From assembly GCF_004103755.1 (NCBI RefSeq), contig NZ_CP035283.1, positions 620,001-684,000 of the forward strand: a DNA stretch of 64,000 bases, in the 5' to 3' direction. How positions within the stretch are numbered: the first letter of the stretch is position 1; every line of letters starts with the position of its first letter. This document shows positions 23,814 to 32,373 of the stretch, piece by piece. The position numbers and the translations under genes were made by a program. The stretch comes from Caproiciproducens sp. NJN-50. Its GTDB lineage: Bacteria > Bacillota > Clostridia > Oscillospirales > Acutalibacteraceae. The notes under the pieces are model-generated. The model was not told the origin of the DNA. It made no database searches and saw only the letters and a program-made list of their open reading frames with translations.

Positions 23814-25218
23814 TGTCATCGTTGTGGGGGCAGGTCCCGCCGGGATTTTCACCGCGCTGGAACTTGACCGGCTGGCGCCGGAAATGAGCGTCCTTGTGGT
23901 TGACTCCGGCAGTTCGCTGGAGCGCCGCACCTGTCCCGCGCGCACGGGCGGCCGGTGCGCGCACTGCCCGACGTGCAGCATTATGAACGGCTGGGCGGGC
24001 GCGGGGGCGTTTTCCGACGGGAAACTCTCCCTTTCGGAGGAAGTCGGCGGCAACATCACCGATTACATGACGGTCGATCAGGCGAGGGAACTCATCCGTT
24101 ACGTCGACGGCGTCTACCTTCATTACGGCGCGCCCGATCAGGTCTACGGAAAAAGCGATAAGTTCGCGGACAAGATCGCCTACGAGGCGCGCCGGGAGAA
24201 TATCCGCCTGATCCCGTGCCCCGTGCGGCACATGGGGACGGAGTACTCCTATAAAGTTTTGATGGGGATGTACCGTTACCTCAGCTCGCGCCCGAATTTT
24301 GAATTCCGCGAGCAGACCACCGCAGAATCCGTTCTGATCGAAAACGGGAAGGCCGGCGGGGTCCGCCTTTCCGGACCGGACGGCGGCCGGCTGGTCAGGG
24401 GGCGGCATGTGGTGCTGGCGCCGGGACGCGGCGGCGCGGAATGGCTTTCCCGCGTCGCGCAGGAAACGGGACTGAACATTACGAACAACGAAGTGGATAT
24501 CGGCGTCCGGGTCGAGGTGCCGAACGCGGTGATGGACCCGCTGACCAAACACCTTTACGAGGCCAAGCTGGTTTATTATTCGGATACGTTTGAAAACCGC
24601 GTGCGCACCTTCTGCATGAATCCGGGGGGCATCGTCAGCGAGGAGCATTACGACGTGGGCTCCGGGATTGCCGTCGTCAACGGGCATTCCTATGCGGAGG
24701 AGGAGCGGCACACGGAGAACACGAATTTCGCCCTGCTGGTCTCCACCAAGTTTACGGAGCCGTTTCATCAGCCGATCGAGTACGGGCGCTACATCGCGCA
24801 GCTCGGCAACATGCTGACCGGCGGCGGGATCATGGTTCAGCGGCTCGGCGATTTGCTGCTGGGCCGCCGGACCGACGCGGCAAGGCTCGGCAAATCGACG
24901 ACGATTCCGACTTTGAAGAACGCGGTGCCGGGGGACCTGTCGTTTGTCCTTCCGCACCGGCATCTGACCAGCATCGTCGAATCGCTGCGCGCGTTCGACA
25001 AGCTGGCGCCGGGGCTTTACTCCAAAAACACGCTGCTCTATGGGGTGGAGGTCAAATTCTATTCCTCCAAAGTTTCGGTTCAGCCCAATTTTGAGACCGC
25101 AGTCGGACATCTTTACGCCATCGGCGACGGCGCGGGCATCACGCGGGGATTGATGCAGTCCTCCGTTACCGGCGTCGTGGTGGCGCGGGACATCGCGGGG
25201 GAAAAGGATTCCGTCTGA
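23797..25218 (+). CDS. FAD-dependent oxidoreductase of the COG2509 type
   Basis: The 473-residue protein opens with the dinucleotide-binding VVGAGPAGIF motif at residues 8-17. A Cys-rich stretch CPARTGGRCAHCPTC follows near residue 45, then GAGAFSDGKLSLS, characteristic of this uncharacterised FAD-dehydrogenase family. The C-terminal YAIGDGAGITRG segment closes the FAD site. The family is widespread in bacteria and plants; its substrate is unknown. It ends a tightly overlapping three-gene unit with a HAD phosphatase and DUF188, followed by a strong terminator. Confidence 0.88.
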   Translation: MDRIYDVIVVGAGPAGIFTALELDRLAPEMSVLVVDSGSSLERRTCPARTGGRCAHCPTCSIMNGWAGAGAFSDGKLSLSEEVGGNITDYMTVDQARELIRYVDGVYLHYGAPDQVYGKSDKFADKIAYEARRENIRLIPCPVRHMGTEYSYKVLMGMYRYLSSRPNFEFREQTTAESVLIENGKAGGVRLSGPDGGRLVRGRHVVLAPGRGGAEWLSRVAQETGLNITNNEVDIGVRVEVPNAVMDPLTKHLYEAKLVYYSDTFENRVRTFCMNPGGIVSEEHYDVGSGIAVVNGHSYAEEERHTENTNFALLVSTKFTEPFHQPIEYGRYIAQLGNMLTGGGIMVQRLGDLLLGRRTDAARLGKSTTIPTLKNAVPGDLSFVLPHRHLTSIVESLRAFDKLAPGLYSKNTLLYGVEVKFYSSKVSVQPNFETAVGHLYAIGDGAGITRGLMQSSVTGVVVARDIAGEKDSV

Positions 25219-25228
25219 GCGTGATTGA

Positions 25229-25261
25229 AAAGGCCGCTGTGGATTTTCCACAGCGGCCTTT
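25229..25261. terminator. Bidirectional terminator between FAD-oxidoreductase and SGNH hydrolase
   Basis: A perfect 15-bp stem (25229-25243 with 25247-25261) has a 3-nt loop. It separates two convergent genes and carries A/T tracts at both ends. Confidence 0.85.
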
Positions 25262-25269
25262 CGCCGTTT

Positions 25270-25965
25270 TTACGCCGTAGCGGTTTGAAGCTGTTTGATG
25301 GTGTTGCCGATCACGGCGGAAATCAGGCGGTGCCCTTTTTCGTTCGGGTGAATGCCGTCGTCGCAGAGAAGGTCCTGATAATGGTGCCGTTCCAGAAACG
25401 CGCTGCTGATATCGATCAGCGGAACGCCGCATTCTTTGGCGACCCGGCAGACGGCCAGATTGTACCGCTCGTGCCAGCGGTAAATGTGTTCAATATCCCC
25501 CAGCCATTCCAGAATCGCACCCGGATTCAGCCCCTTTGAAATCCATTCGAAATACCGCTTTGCGTCGATCGGCGGGAGAGTGAGGAGGACCGGCCGGCTT
25601 CCGCATTTTTTAACCTGCTCAATCAATTCTTCGTATTTCTGCTCAAATACTCCGACCGGGGTTTTCGGTTGATGATCCTGCTCCGGATCCGCGGAAACCT
25701 CAGCCCAGTCAAAGTCGCAGTCGTTTCCGCCGAACTCCAGAACGGTGTAATCGTAACCGGATAATTCGTTCTTGTGCCGGCGCAGCAATTCCATTCCTCT
25801 GGTGACGGTGCAGCCGAATTTGGAATAATTCTTGATGATGACCGGGAAGTTGCCTCTGATTCTGTTGGCAAAGCAGTCCCGCAGCAGGATGTATTTTTTC
25901 AGTACGCTGTCGAAAACCACGCCTTTCGACACGGAATCGCCGAATACGCAAACGGACAGATTCAT
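25270..25965 (-). CDS. SGNH/GDSL-family hydrolase
   Basis: The 231-residue protein has block I VCVFGDSVSKG with the nucleophile Ser near residue 10, block III EFGGNDCDFD near 78, and block V DGIHPNEKGH with the Asp/His pair near 205. No signal peptide is visible, so it is likely a cytoplasmic esterase or deacylase of unknown substrate. The ATG at 25965 has AGGAAAGAG upstream; an 11-codon extension lacks an SD. The 325-bp gap between this start and feoA holds the feo promoter and AT-rich sequence upstream of this gene. Confidence 0.85.
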   Translation of the reverse strand: MNLSVCVFGDSVSKGVVFDSVLKKYILLRDCFANRIRGNFPVIIKNYSKFGCTVTRGMELLRRHKNELSGYDYTVLEFGGNDCDFDWAEVSADPEQDHQPKTPVGVFEQKYEELIEQVKKCGSRPVLLTLPPIDAKRYFEWISKGLNPGAILEWLGDIEHIYRWHERYNLAVCRVAKECGVPLIDISSAFLERHHYQDLLCDDGIHPNEKGHRLISAVIGNTIKQLQTATA

Positions 25966-26187
25966 TTTATATCTCTCTTTCCTGCTATTCATAAACATCT
26001 CATTATCTGCTTATTAAAACTATATCGCGTAATTTTTGATATGTCAATAGGATATGCAGAAAAGAAAAAAAGATACCACACCGCCCACGGCTTTGCGCGA
26101 TAAAAGTTTGGATCCGGGAGGAAAGCAGGCGGGCGAAATGTCGGAAAATGAAAAGGAAACGGGCGTCAAAAACATTTCAAATGTCTA

Positions 26188-26216
26188 TTGACAAAAGACC
26201 TGTGGAGGCATACACT
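26188..26216 (+). promoter_or_regulatory. Sigma-A promoter of the feo operon
   Basis: TTGACA (26188-26193), 17 bp, TACACT (26211-26216). Transcription should start near 26223, inside the adjacent palindrome. Confidence 0.7.
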
Positions 26217-26222
26217 ATTATT

Positions 26223-26238
26223 GTTAGCATAGACTAAC
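26223..26238. promoter_or_regulatory. Candidate DtxR/IdeR-type iron box at the feo transcript start
   Basis: GTTAG-N6-CTAAC, with the core reading TTAGCATAGACTAA, resembles DtxR-family boxes. Its place at the transcription start fits iron-dependent repression. The regulator is not in the window. Confidence 0.55.
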
Positions 26239-26290
26239 TTATCGGACGCCCGCCGCATGAGGGGGATTCATGGAGAAAGGAGGGGCAAAT

Positions 26291-26515
26291 TTGACGCTTG
26301 ACCAGTTGAAAATCGGGAAAAATTCCAAAATTCTGGAGGTTCGGGGAGAGGGGGCCCTGCGCCGCCGCCTGCTGGATATGGGACTGACGCCGAACACGGA
26401 CGTGATGGTCCGGAAGATGGCGCCGATGGGGGACCCGATTGAAATTCATTTGAGGGGCTATGAGCTGACGCTTCGTATGGAAGACGCGAAAAACATTGTG
26501 ATCGAGGAGGTCTAA
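26291..26515 (+). CDS. feoA: Ferrous iron transport protein A
   Basis: The 74-residue protein is an SH3-like FeoA domain: LKIGKNSKILEV, then RRRLLDMGLTPNTDV and a final IVIEEV. FeoA supports FeoB-mediated Fe(II) uptake at the inner face of the membrane. I prefer TTG at 26291 because GAAAGGAGGGG lies at ideal spacing; an ATG seven codons earlier would encode that SD as protein. FeoB follows after 4 bp. Expression probably depends on the iron box upstream. Confidence 0.9.
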   Translation: MTLDQLKIGKNSKILEVRGEGALRRRLLDMGLTPNTDVMVRKMAPMGDPIEIHLRGYELTLRMEDAKNIVIEEV

Positions 26516-26519
26516 GTCT

Positions 26520-28526
26520 ATGATTCTGGGGCTTGCGGGTAACCAGAACTGCGGCAAAACAACGCTTTTCAACCAACTGACCGGCTCCAACCAGCACGTC
26601 GGGAATTTTCCGGGAGTCACGGTCGCGAGGAAGGACGGGCAGATTCGCGGGCACAGGGACGTGACGGTTGTCGACCTGCCGGGCATCTATTCTCTTTCTC
26701 CCTATTCGAGTGAAGAAATCGTGACGCGCGATTTCCTGCTGAACAGCAATCCGGACGCGATTATCAACATTGTGGATGCGACCAATATTGAGCGAAATCT
26801 CTATTTGAGTATGCAGCTCATCGAACTGGATATTCCAATGGTGATTGCTCTCAACATGATGGATGAGGTGCGCGCAAACGGCGGAACCATCAAGATCAAA
26901 GAATTTCAGAAGCAGCTCGGCGTTCCGGTCGTCCCGATTTCCGCGAGTAAAAACGAGGGCGTGGGCGAGCTGATCGATACCGTGCTGGAGGTTGCCGAGG
27001 CCAAACGCCGGCCCGTGCGGCAGGACTTTTGCTCCGGGGCGGTACACCGCACGATTCATTCCATCGCTCACCTGGTGGAGGACCACGCGCAGCGCATCCA
27101 TGTTCCGCCCCGGTTCGCCGCCACAAAGCTGGTGGAGGGCGACGAGCCGATGATGGAGGCGCTCCGGCTTTCGGACAATGAAAAAGATATGGTGATGCAC
27201 GACGTGACGGAGATGGAGCGGGAGCTTGGCACCGACCGCGAAGCCGCGCTTGCCGACATGCGCTATTCCTTTATTGAAGGCCTCTGCGCGTCCACCGTTG
27301 TCAAAATGGGAGAGTCCAGAGAACATAGAAGGAGCGTCGCGATCGACAGCGTGCTCACCGGAAAATATCTGGCGATTCCGATTTTTCTTTTGATCATGAT
27401 GCTGATCTTCTGGCTGACGTTCGGCGTACTGGGCAATGTGCTGAGCAATCTGCTTTCCGATGGAATCACATTTGTAACCGATGCGGCGCAAGCAGGGTTG
27501 ACCGCTTACGGGATCAATCCGATCGTCGAATCTCTGATTATCGACGGCGTGTTCGCCGGTGTGGGGAGTGTTCTCCAGTTTCTGCCGATTATCGTGGTAT
27601 TGTTCTTTTTCCTCTCTATTCTGGAGGACAGCGGCTACATGGCGCGGGTCGCGTTCGTCATGGACAAACTTCTGCGCCGGATCGGCCTTTCCGGCCGGAG
27701 CTTCGTTCCGATGCTGATCGGCTTCGGCTGCTCCGTGCCCGCCATCATGTCAACCCGCACCCTGTCGAGCGAGCGGGACCGCAAGATGACGATCCTCCTG
27801 ACGCCGTTCATGAGCTGCAGCGCAAAGCTGCCGATCTACGCCGTGTTTACCGCTGCGTTTTTCCCGCGTCACGCCGCGCTGGTCATGATCCTTTTGTATG
27901 TCATGGGAATCCTGATGGGGATCGGAAGCGGTTTTCTGATGAGGGGGACGGTCTTTCACGGCAATCCCGTCCCGTTTGTAATGGAACTGCCGAACTACCG
28001 TCTGCCGAGCGCGAAAAGCGTGCTGCTGCTGATTTGGGATAAAGCGCGCGACTTTCTGGTCCGCGCGTTTACCGTGATTTTTGTGGCCACGATCATCATC
28101 TGGTTCCTGCAGACGTTTGATTTGAGATTTAACCCCGTTTCCGACAGCTCTGACAGCATGCTGGCGCTGATCGGCCGCTGGATCGCGCCGATTTTCGCGC
28201 CGCTGGGCTTCGGGGACTGGCGGTCTTCCACCGCGCTGATCACCGGCTTCACCGCGAAGGAGGCGGTCATCAGCACGCTGGCGGTTTTGACGGGAACGGA
28301 TGTTTCCGGATTGCCGCAGGCGCTTGCCGGAATGTTCACCCCGCTGACGGCCTTCACCTTCCTGACGTTCACGCTGCTGTACACGCCCTGCGTCGCCGCC
28401 GTCAACGCGGTCCGGCAGGAGATGAACAGTGCCCGCAGCGCGGCCGGGGTCGTCCTTTACCAGTGCGGGGTCGCTTGGCTTGCTTCCTTTTTGGTGTATC
28501 AGGTCGGCCGTCTGATCGTCGGCTGA
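26520..28526 (+). CDS. feoB: Ferrous iron transporter B
   Basis: The 668-residue protein has an N-terminal G domain and a membrane domain. G1 is GNQNCGKTT, G2 is in the GNFPGVTV region, G3 is DLPGIY, and G4 reads NMMDE. A helical GDI-like domain leads to about residue 260. The membrane part contains the Cys-bearing gate segments GFGCSVPAIMSTR and MSCSAKLPIYA seen in all FeoB proteins. It imports Fe(II) under anoxic conditions. It lies between feoA and a small Cys-rich protein gene, a common Feo operon in Firmicutes. Confidence 0.96.
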   Translation: MILGLAGNQNCGKTTLFNQLTGSNQHVGNFPGVTVARKDGQIRGHRDVTVVDLPGIYSLSPYSSEEIVTRDFLLNSNPDAIINIVDATNIERNLYLSMQLIELDIPMVIALNMMDEVRANGGTIKIKEFQKQLGVPVVPISASKNEGVGELIDTVLEVAEAKRRPVRQDFCSGAVHRTIHSIAHLVEDHAQRIHVPPRFAATKLVEGDEPMMEALRLSDNEKDMVMHDVTEMERELGTDREAALADMRYSFIEGLCASTVVKMGESREHRRSVAIDSVLTGKYLAIPIFLLIMMLIFWLTFGVLGNVLSNLLSDGITFVTDAAQAGLTAYGINPIVESLIIDGVFAGVGSVLQFLPIIVVLFFFLSILEDSGYMARVAFVMDKLLRRIGLSGRSFVPMLIGFGCSVPAIMSTRTLSSERDRKMTILLTPFMSCSAKLPIYAVFTAAFFPRHAALVMILLYVMGILMGIGSGFLMRGTVFHGNPVPFVMELPNYRLPSAKSVLLLIWDKARDFLVRAFTVIFVATIIIWFLQTFDLRFNPVSDSSDSMLALIGRWIAPIFAPLGFGDWRSSTALITGFTAKEAVISTLAVLTGTDVSGLPQALAGMFTPLTAFTFLTFTLLYTPCVAAVNAVRQEMNSARSAAGVVLYQCGVAWLASFLVYQVGRLIVG

Positions 28527-28545
28527 CGGAAAAGGAGATGATTTC

Positions 28546-28698
28546 ATGGGCCCGCTGGACCTTGTACTGGTACTGGTTGTGGCGCTGCTTTTTTTCCTTG
28601 CCGCACGCTATGCCTGGCGTCACAGGAATCATTCCTGCGGAGGGGACTGTTCCGCGTGTCCGTATCACGGGCAGTGCGGCAGAAAAGAGAAAAAATAA
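28546..28698 (+). CDS. FeoB-associated Cys-rich membrane protein
   Basis: This 50-residue gene is easy to miss. One TM helix (residues 4-21, LDLVLVLVVALLFFLAA) is followed by a cytoplasmic tail with four cysteines in CGGDCSACPYHGQC. The ATG has AAAGGAGA upstream and lies 20 bp after feoB. Similar small proteins next to feoB are known as FeoB-associated Cys-rich proteins and are thought to replace FeoC; metal or Fe-S binding by the Cys cluster is inferred. Confidence 0.85.
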   Translation: MGPLDLVLVLVVALLFFLAARYAWRHRNHSCGGDCSACPYHGQCGRKEKK

Positions 28699-28700
28699 AG

Positions 28701-28736
28701 ACGTCCCCGGTTTGCAGCGGTGCATTCCGGGGACGT
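28701..28736 (+). other. Intercistronic hairpin after the feo genes
   Basis: ACGTCCCCGG pairs perfectly with CCGGGGACGT over a 16-nt loop. No T-tract follows, so it may reduce but not stop transcription into the HAD gene, or protect feo mRNA. Confidence 0.5.
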
Positions 28737-28749
28737 TGAAGGAGAAGCC

Positions 28750-29358
28750 ATGATACGAAATATTGTGTTTGATATGGCGTGGGTGCTGTTTCGCTATGAG
28801 CCGATGCGTTTCACCAGAAAATATGTGCCGGACGAATCGGACGCGGAGCTGGTTCACCGGGAGCTTTTCTGCGCGCCGGAATGGTTGGAAACGGACCGCG
28901 GAACCTTGAGCGACGAGGACTATTTTGCGCTGGTCTCGGAAAGAATTCCATCGCGGCTGCATGAAACGGCGCGTTACCTGTACGAGCATTGGCACGACGT
29001 GCTGGTCCCGATCGACGAAATGGAGCCGGTCGTATCCCGTTTGAAGGAAAACGGCTATGGGATTTATCTGCTTTCCAACATGAGCCGGCGATTCTACCGG
29101 TTCTATCAGAACATTCCCGCGATGCGGTATTTTGACGGGATGGTTGTTTCCGCGGATGAACGCTGTGTGAAGCCGGAAAAAGAAATCTATCTCGCGCTGT
29201 TCCGGAATTACGGCCTTTTGCCGGAGGAGTGCTTCTTTATCGACGACCGGCCGGAAAATGTGGAAACGGGCCGGATGCTGGGGATGAGCGGGTTCTGCTT
29301 TGAGCAAAATGTTCCGGCGCTTTGCGCCGCGCTGAAGAAAACGGGCGTGCGGATCTGA
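28750..29358 (+). CDS. HAD-superfamily hydrolase (YihX-like group)
   Basis: The 202-residue protein has HAD motif II in LLSNMS near 105, motif III Lys in CVKPEKEIY near 144, and motif IV FIDDRPENV near 167. Motif I reads FDMAWVLF: the nucleophile Asp is present, but the usual next residues (DG or GGV) are replaced by Ala-Trp. Phosphatase activity on small molecules is expected but could be altered. The ATG at 28750 has GGAGAAG upstream. The stop codon lies in the loop of a strong hairpin. Confidence 0.82.
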   Translation: MIRNIVFDMAWVLFRYEPMRFTRKYVPDESDAELVHRELFCAPEWLETDRGTLSDEDYFALVSERIPSRLHETARYLYEHWHDVLVPIDEMEPVVSRLKENGYGIYLLSNMSRRFYRFYQNIPAMRYFDGMVVSADERCVKPEKEIYLALFRNYGLLPEECFFIDDRPENVETGRMLGMSGFCFEQNVPALCAALKKTGVRI

Positions 29359-29370
29359 ATCCGCACGCCC
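29343..29370 (-). terminator. Hairpin overlapping the HAD stop codon
   Basis: A perfect 12-bp stem (29343-29354 with 29359-29370) has the TGA of the HAD gene in its 4-nt loop. A T-rich tail exists only on the minus strand (CCGTTTTCTTC), so it may terminate the amino-acid transporter operon coming from the right. Confidence 0.5.
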
Positions 29371-29465
29371 CAGACTGTCGATAAAGTCGCGCAACCGCAA
29401 AATTGTAGGGCAATTTTGCTTTCTGCGTTGGCTGCGCCTTGACTTGCACGACTTTCGACAGCCTG
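29371..29465. repeat. Palindromic, MITE-like element
   Basis: Terminal arms CAGACTGTCGATAAAGTCG (29371-29389) and the near-complement CGACTTTCGACAGCCTG (29449-29465) enclose nested inverted repeats, including GCAAAATTG/CAATTTTGC. The 95-bp element holds no gene and could fold into one long hairpin. Copy number elsewhere cannot be judged here. Confidence 0.45.
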
Positions 29466-29504
29466 CCTGTTTTTCGACAAGCCCGGCCGGTCCGGCAAAG
29501 AGCT

Positions 29505-30269
29505 TCAGGACTCGTTGAAACGGGACAGAAAACTCTTGGCCCTCTCGCTCTGCGTATTGCCGAACACCTGGTCCGGCGTACCCTGTTCGACGATGACGCC
29601 GTCCGCCATAAAGACCACGCGGTCGGCCACGTCGCGTGCAAAGGCCATTTCGTGCGTGACGACCACCATGGTCCTGTGTTCCGCGGCAAGTTCCCGGATG
29701 ACCTTCAGAATTTCTCCGGTCAGTTCCGGGTCCAGCGCGCTGGTGGGCTCGTCGAAAAGCAGGAGATCCGGATTCATGGCAAGCGCCCTCGCGATGGAGA
29801 CGCGCTGCTGCTGACCGCCGGAGAGCTGGCAGGGATAAGCGTCGGCTTTGTCGGAAAGCTCCATCTTTTTCAGCAGTTCTCTGGCGGAGGCTTCGGCCTC
29901 CGCTTTCTTTTTGCCCAGTACGTGGACCGGCGCCTCCGTGATATTTCTCAGGACGGTAAAATGCGGGAACAGATTGAAATTCTGAAAAACCAGCCCCAGA
30001 TGCAGGGCGATCCGGTTGCAGGCCGCCCGGTCGGAGTAGACGGCGGCACCGCTTTTCCCATTGCTGACCAGTGTTTCTCCGCAGATGGAAACCTCGCCCC
30101 GGTCAATATCCTCCAACTGCGTGATGCAGCGCAGGAGCGTGCTTTTACCCGATCCGGACGGGCCGATGACGGTCAGGACCTCGCCTTTCTCCACATCGAG
30201 GGAAATCCCTTTCAGTACTTCGGTACCGTCAAAGCTTTTATAAAGATTGTTTGCGGTCAGGACCGGCAT
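29505..30269 (-). CDS. Polar amino-acid ABC transporter, ATP-binding subunit (GlnQ type)
   Basis: The 254-residue ATPase has Walker A GPSGSGKST, signature LSGGQQQR, Walker B LLFDEPTSALD and switch HEMAFA. These match the PAAT family that takes up glutamine, histidine, cystine and similar compounds. An insert AAVYSDRAACNR near residue 75 is slightly longer than in typical GlnQ. It is the last gene of a three-gene operon (binding protein, permease, ATPase), 13 bp after the permease. Confidence 0.92.
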   Translation of the reverse strand: MPVLTANNLYKSFDGTEVLKGISLDVEKGEVLTVIGPSGSGKSTLLRCITQLEDIDRGEVSICGETLVSNGKSGAAVYSDRAACNRIALHLGLVFQNFNLFPHFTVLRNITEAPVHVLGKKKAEAEASARELLKKMELSDKADAYPCQLSGGQQQRVSIARALAMNPDLLLFDEPTSALDPELTGEILKVIRELAAEHRTMVVVTHEMAFARDVADRVVFMADGVIVEQGTPDQVFGNTQSERAKSFLSRFNES

Positions 30270-30282
30270 AAGATTTCCCTCC

Positions 30283-30924
30283 TTAACGGTAATAATTCAA
30301 ACGGTTTTCCGCTACGGTGAAGCAGCGGGTGACGACGGCGTTCATCGCCAGGTAGAAGACGGCGGCGACGGCGAACGGCGCCATGCTGACGGCGGAGGAG
30401 ACCCAGTCCGACGTGACGCGCAGCAGCTCCGTCACGCCGATCACCTGCGCCAGCGACGTGTCCTTCACCAGATTGATAAATTCGTTGCTCATGGGCGGCA
30501 GGATCATTTTGCAGACCTGCGGCAGAATGATGCGGAAAAACGTCTGCCGTCTGGAAAAGCCAAGCACCTTGGCCGCTTCCTGCTGACCCCGCGGCACCGC
30601 GTCGATTCCTCCACGGAATATTTCAGCAAAATATGCCGCATAGTTTAGAATAAAGGCGACCTGAGCCGCAATAACACGATCCAACTGAATTCCGGTCAGC
30701 GGCTTGAGACCATAAAAGATGAAGAGGAGTTGAAGCATCAGCGGGGTTCCGCGCATCAGCAGGATGTAGAACCGCACGGGCAGCTGGATAAACTTTACTT
30801 TTGTCCGGCGCCCCGCCGCGACGAGCAGCCCCAAAGGGAGCGAAAACAGCAGGGTTGAAATGAAAATGCGCAGAGACATCAGGGTTGCCTGCAGCATTTG
30901 CGAAAGCAGCACGGAGTAATTCAT
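30283..30924 (-). CDS. Polar amino-acid ABC transporter, permease subunit (HisM type)
   Basis: The 213-residue membrane protein has about five TM segments. The cytoplasmic EAA loop reads EAAKVLGFSRRQTFFRIILPQ, which contacts the ATPase. RGTPLMLQLLFIF is also typical of the family. I place the start at 30924 since GGAGGA lies ten bp upstream; an ATG six codons earlier has no SD. It probably works as a homodimer with the ATPase and the lipoprotein encoded on either side. Confidence 0.9.
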   Translation of the reverse strand: MNYSVLLSQMLQATLMSLRIFISTLLFSLPLGLLVAAGRRTKVKFIQLPVRFYILLMRGTPLMLQLLFIFYGLKPLTGIQLDRVIAAQVAFILNYAAYFAEIFRGGIDAVPRGQQEAAKVLGFSRRQTFFRIILPQVCKMILPPMSNEFINLVKDTSLAQVIGVTELLRVTSDWVSSAVSMAPFAVAAVFYLAMNAVVTRCFTVAENRLNYYR

Positions 30925-30999
30925 GAGGGAGCATTCCTCCATTGTGATTGAAAAGGCGGAAGTAAAGTATGAATTTTGCGAATCGGCAATGCCGGCCTA

Positions 31000-31875
31000 T
31001 TATTTGCCGATGATCGTAACGTCGGTGTCGAACCATTTTTTGGAGATGTCCGCCATGGTTCCGTCTTTTGCCATGTCCTTTAAAGCACCTTCAATCTTTT
31101 CCCTGAGGGAAAGATCGGATTTGCGGAACGCAACCACATAGTCCTCGGTCGCCAGCGACGCGTCCTTCCCGTCCTTGTCCTGAAGGATGGCATAGGCACC
31201 CGGATTTTTCGTCAGGTAGTAGCGCGCCACGATTTCGTCGATAGCGATGGCATCGGTTGTGCCGTTTTGAATTTCCAGAACCGCTTTGCTGTAGTCGTCG
31301 ATCTTCACGACGCTTTTCAGCGAATTTTTGAAATCCGCGTTGCCGTTCAGCGCCGTTTCGGCGCTGGAATCCGCCTGCACGCCTACGGTTTTGCCTTTCA
31401 GATCGTCGAGGCCCCGATAGTCTGATCCGGATTTCACCAGAATGATCTGGTTGTTTTTCATGTAAGGAATGCTCAGGGCAAATTCCTGATCCCGCTCCGG
31501 CGTTTTGGAAAAGCCGTTCCAAAGGCAGTCCACATTGCCGTTGTTCAGCTCCGCGGTTTTGTTGTCCCAGTCGATCGGCTGGAGCGACAGCTCAACGCCC
31601 AGGCGTTTGCAGGCTTCCTTCGCCAGGTCGATATCGAAACCGACCAGCTCGCCGGTCTGCGTGTCGACATAGCCCATGGGCGGAAAAGCCTTGTCAAGGC
31701 CCAGAACCATTTTTCCGGCGGATTTCACTTTGTCCCAGGAGCCGTCCGGCGCGGAGGAAGCGCTTTGAGAGGAGCCGCCGGAGGCGGCGGAAGACGTCTG
31801 CTGTGCGGCGGAAGAACAGCCGGCCAATGAAACAGCCATCGCGGCGGTGAGCAACAGGCTCAAAATCTTTTTCAT
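31000..31875 (-). CDS. Amino-acid ABC transporter, substrate-binding lipoprotein
   Basis: The 291-residue protein has a lipoprotein signal with lipobox SLAGC at residues 16-20, a Ser/Ala/Gln-rich linker, then a type-2 periplasmic-binding fold. GFDIDLAKEACKRLG, with the ligand-binding Asp, is typical of polar amino-acid receptors. WDNKTAELNNGNVDCLWNG follows. It should capture an amino acid outside the membrane and hand it to the permease. It heads the operon; a possible -10 TATACT lies at 31910-31915 on the minus strand. Confidence 0.92.
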   Translation of the reverse strand: MKKILSLLLTAAMAVSLAGCSSAAQQTSSAASGGSSQSASSAPDGSWDKVKSAGKMVLGLDKAFPPMGYVDTQTGELVGFDIDLAKEACKRLGVELSLQPIDWDNKTAELNNGNVDCLWNGFSKTPERDQEFALSIPYMKNNQIILVKSGSDYRGLDDLKGKTVGVQADSSAETALNGNADFKNSLKSVVKIDDYSKAVLEIQNGTTDAIAIDEIVARYYLTKNPGAYAILQDKDGKDASLATEDYVVAFRKSDLSLREKIEGALKDMAKDGTMADISKKWFDTDVTIIGK

Positions 31876-32305
31876 GGTGATCCATCCTTTATCTTGCTTT
31901 TTACGTTACAGTATAGTAATATATTAACGAATTAGCAGAATAAAGTAAAGGGGCGCCGGGAACTTTTTTATGCTATTTTTTATAAAATGGACTGATCTAT
32001 CCCGTCCCGAGATTTTTCAGACAAAGGAAAACCGCTGTGGAATTTCACTTTGGCACGGGGTCCGCGGCGCTGTTCAAAATAATTTCACAGATTTTTCCTG
32101 TATTCTTCATCAACCCGTAATGTTTTGTCAACATCGCCCGGGTATGATAAAGCCATAGAAACAAAAACACTGCGTTACTTCCGGCGGAAACGACGGAATA
32201 CCGAACCGCCGGACGGCAGACTAATTACAAGCTCCTCGGGATGAGGATTTTCATAAACTTTTTCATAACACTTCCCCTTCCGGGCTGTCTGGAAACAGTG
32301 CGGCC
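31876..32305. other. Intergenic stretch without a recognised gene
   Basis: The left 60 bp is AT-rich promoter sequence for the amino-acid transporter (-). CCGGCGG at 32181-32187 pairs with CCGCCGG at 32206-32212, making a small hairpin. I see no gene, known RNA or repeat in the remainder. Confidence 0.5.
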
Positions 32306-32343
32306 CGACAAAGAAGCCCGGCTTTCGCCGGGCTTCTTTGTCG
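32306..32343. terminator. Strong terminator downstream of the cupin gene
   Basis: A perfect 17-bp stem (32306-32322 with 32327-32343) closes on a TTTC loop. It lies 30 bp past the cupin stop on the minus strand. Confidence 0.8.
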
Positions 32344-32373
32344 GATTGAACTGATTCTTAAAGAACTGTTTTT

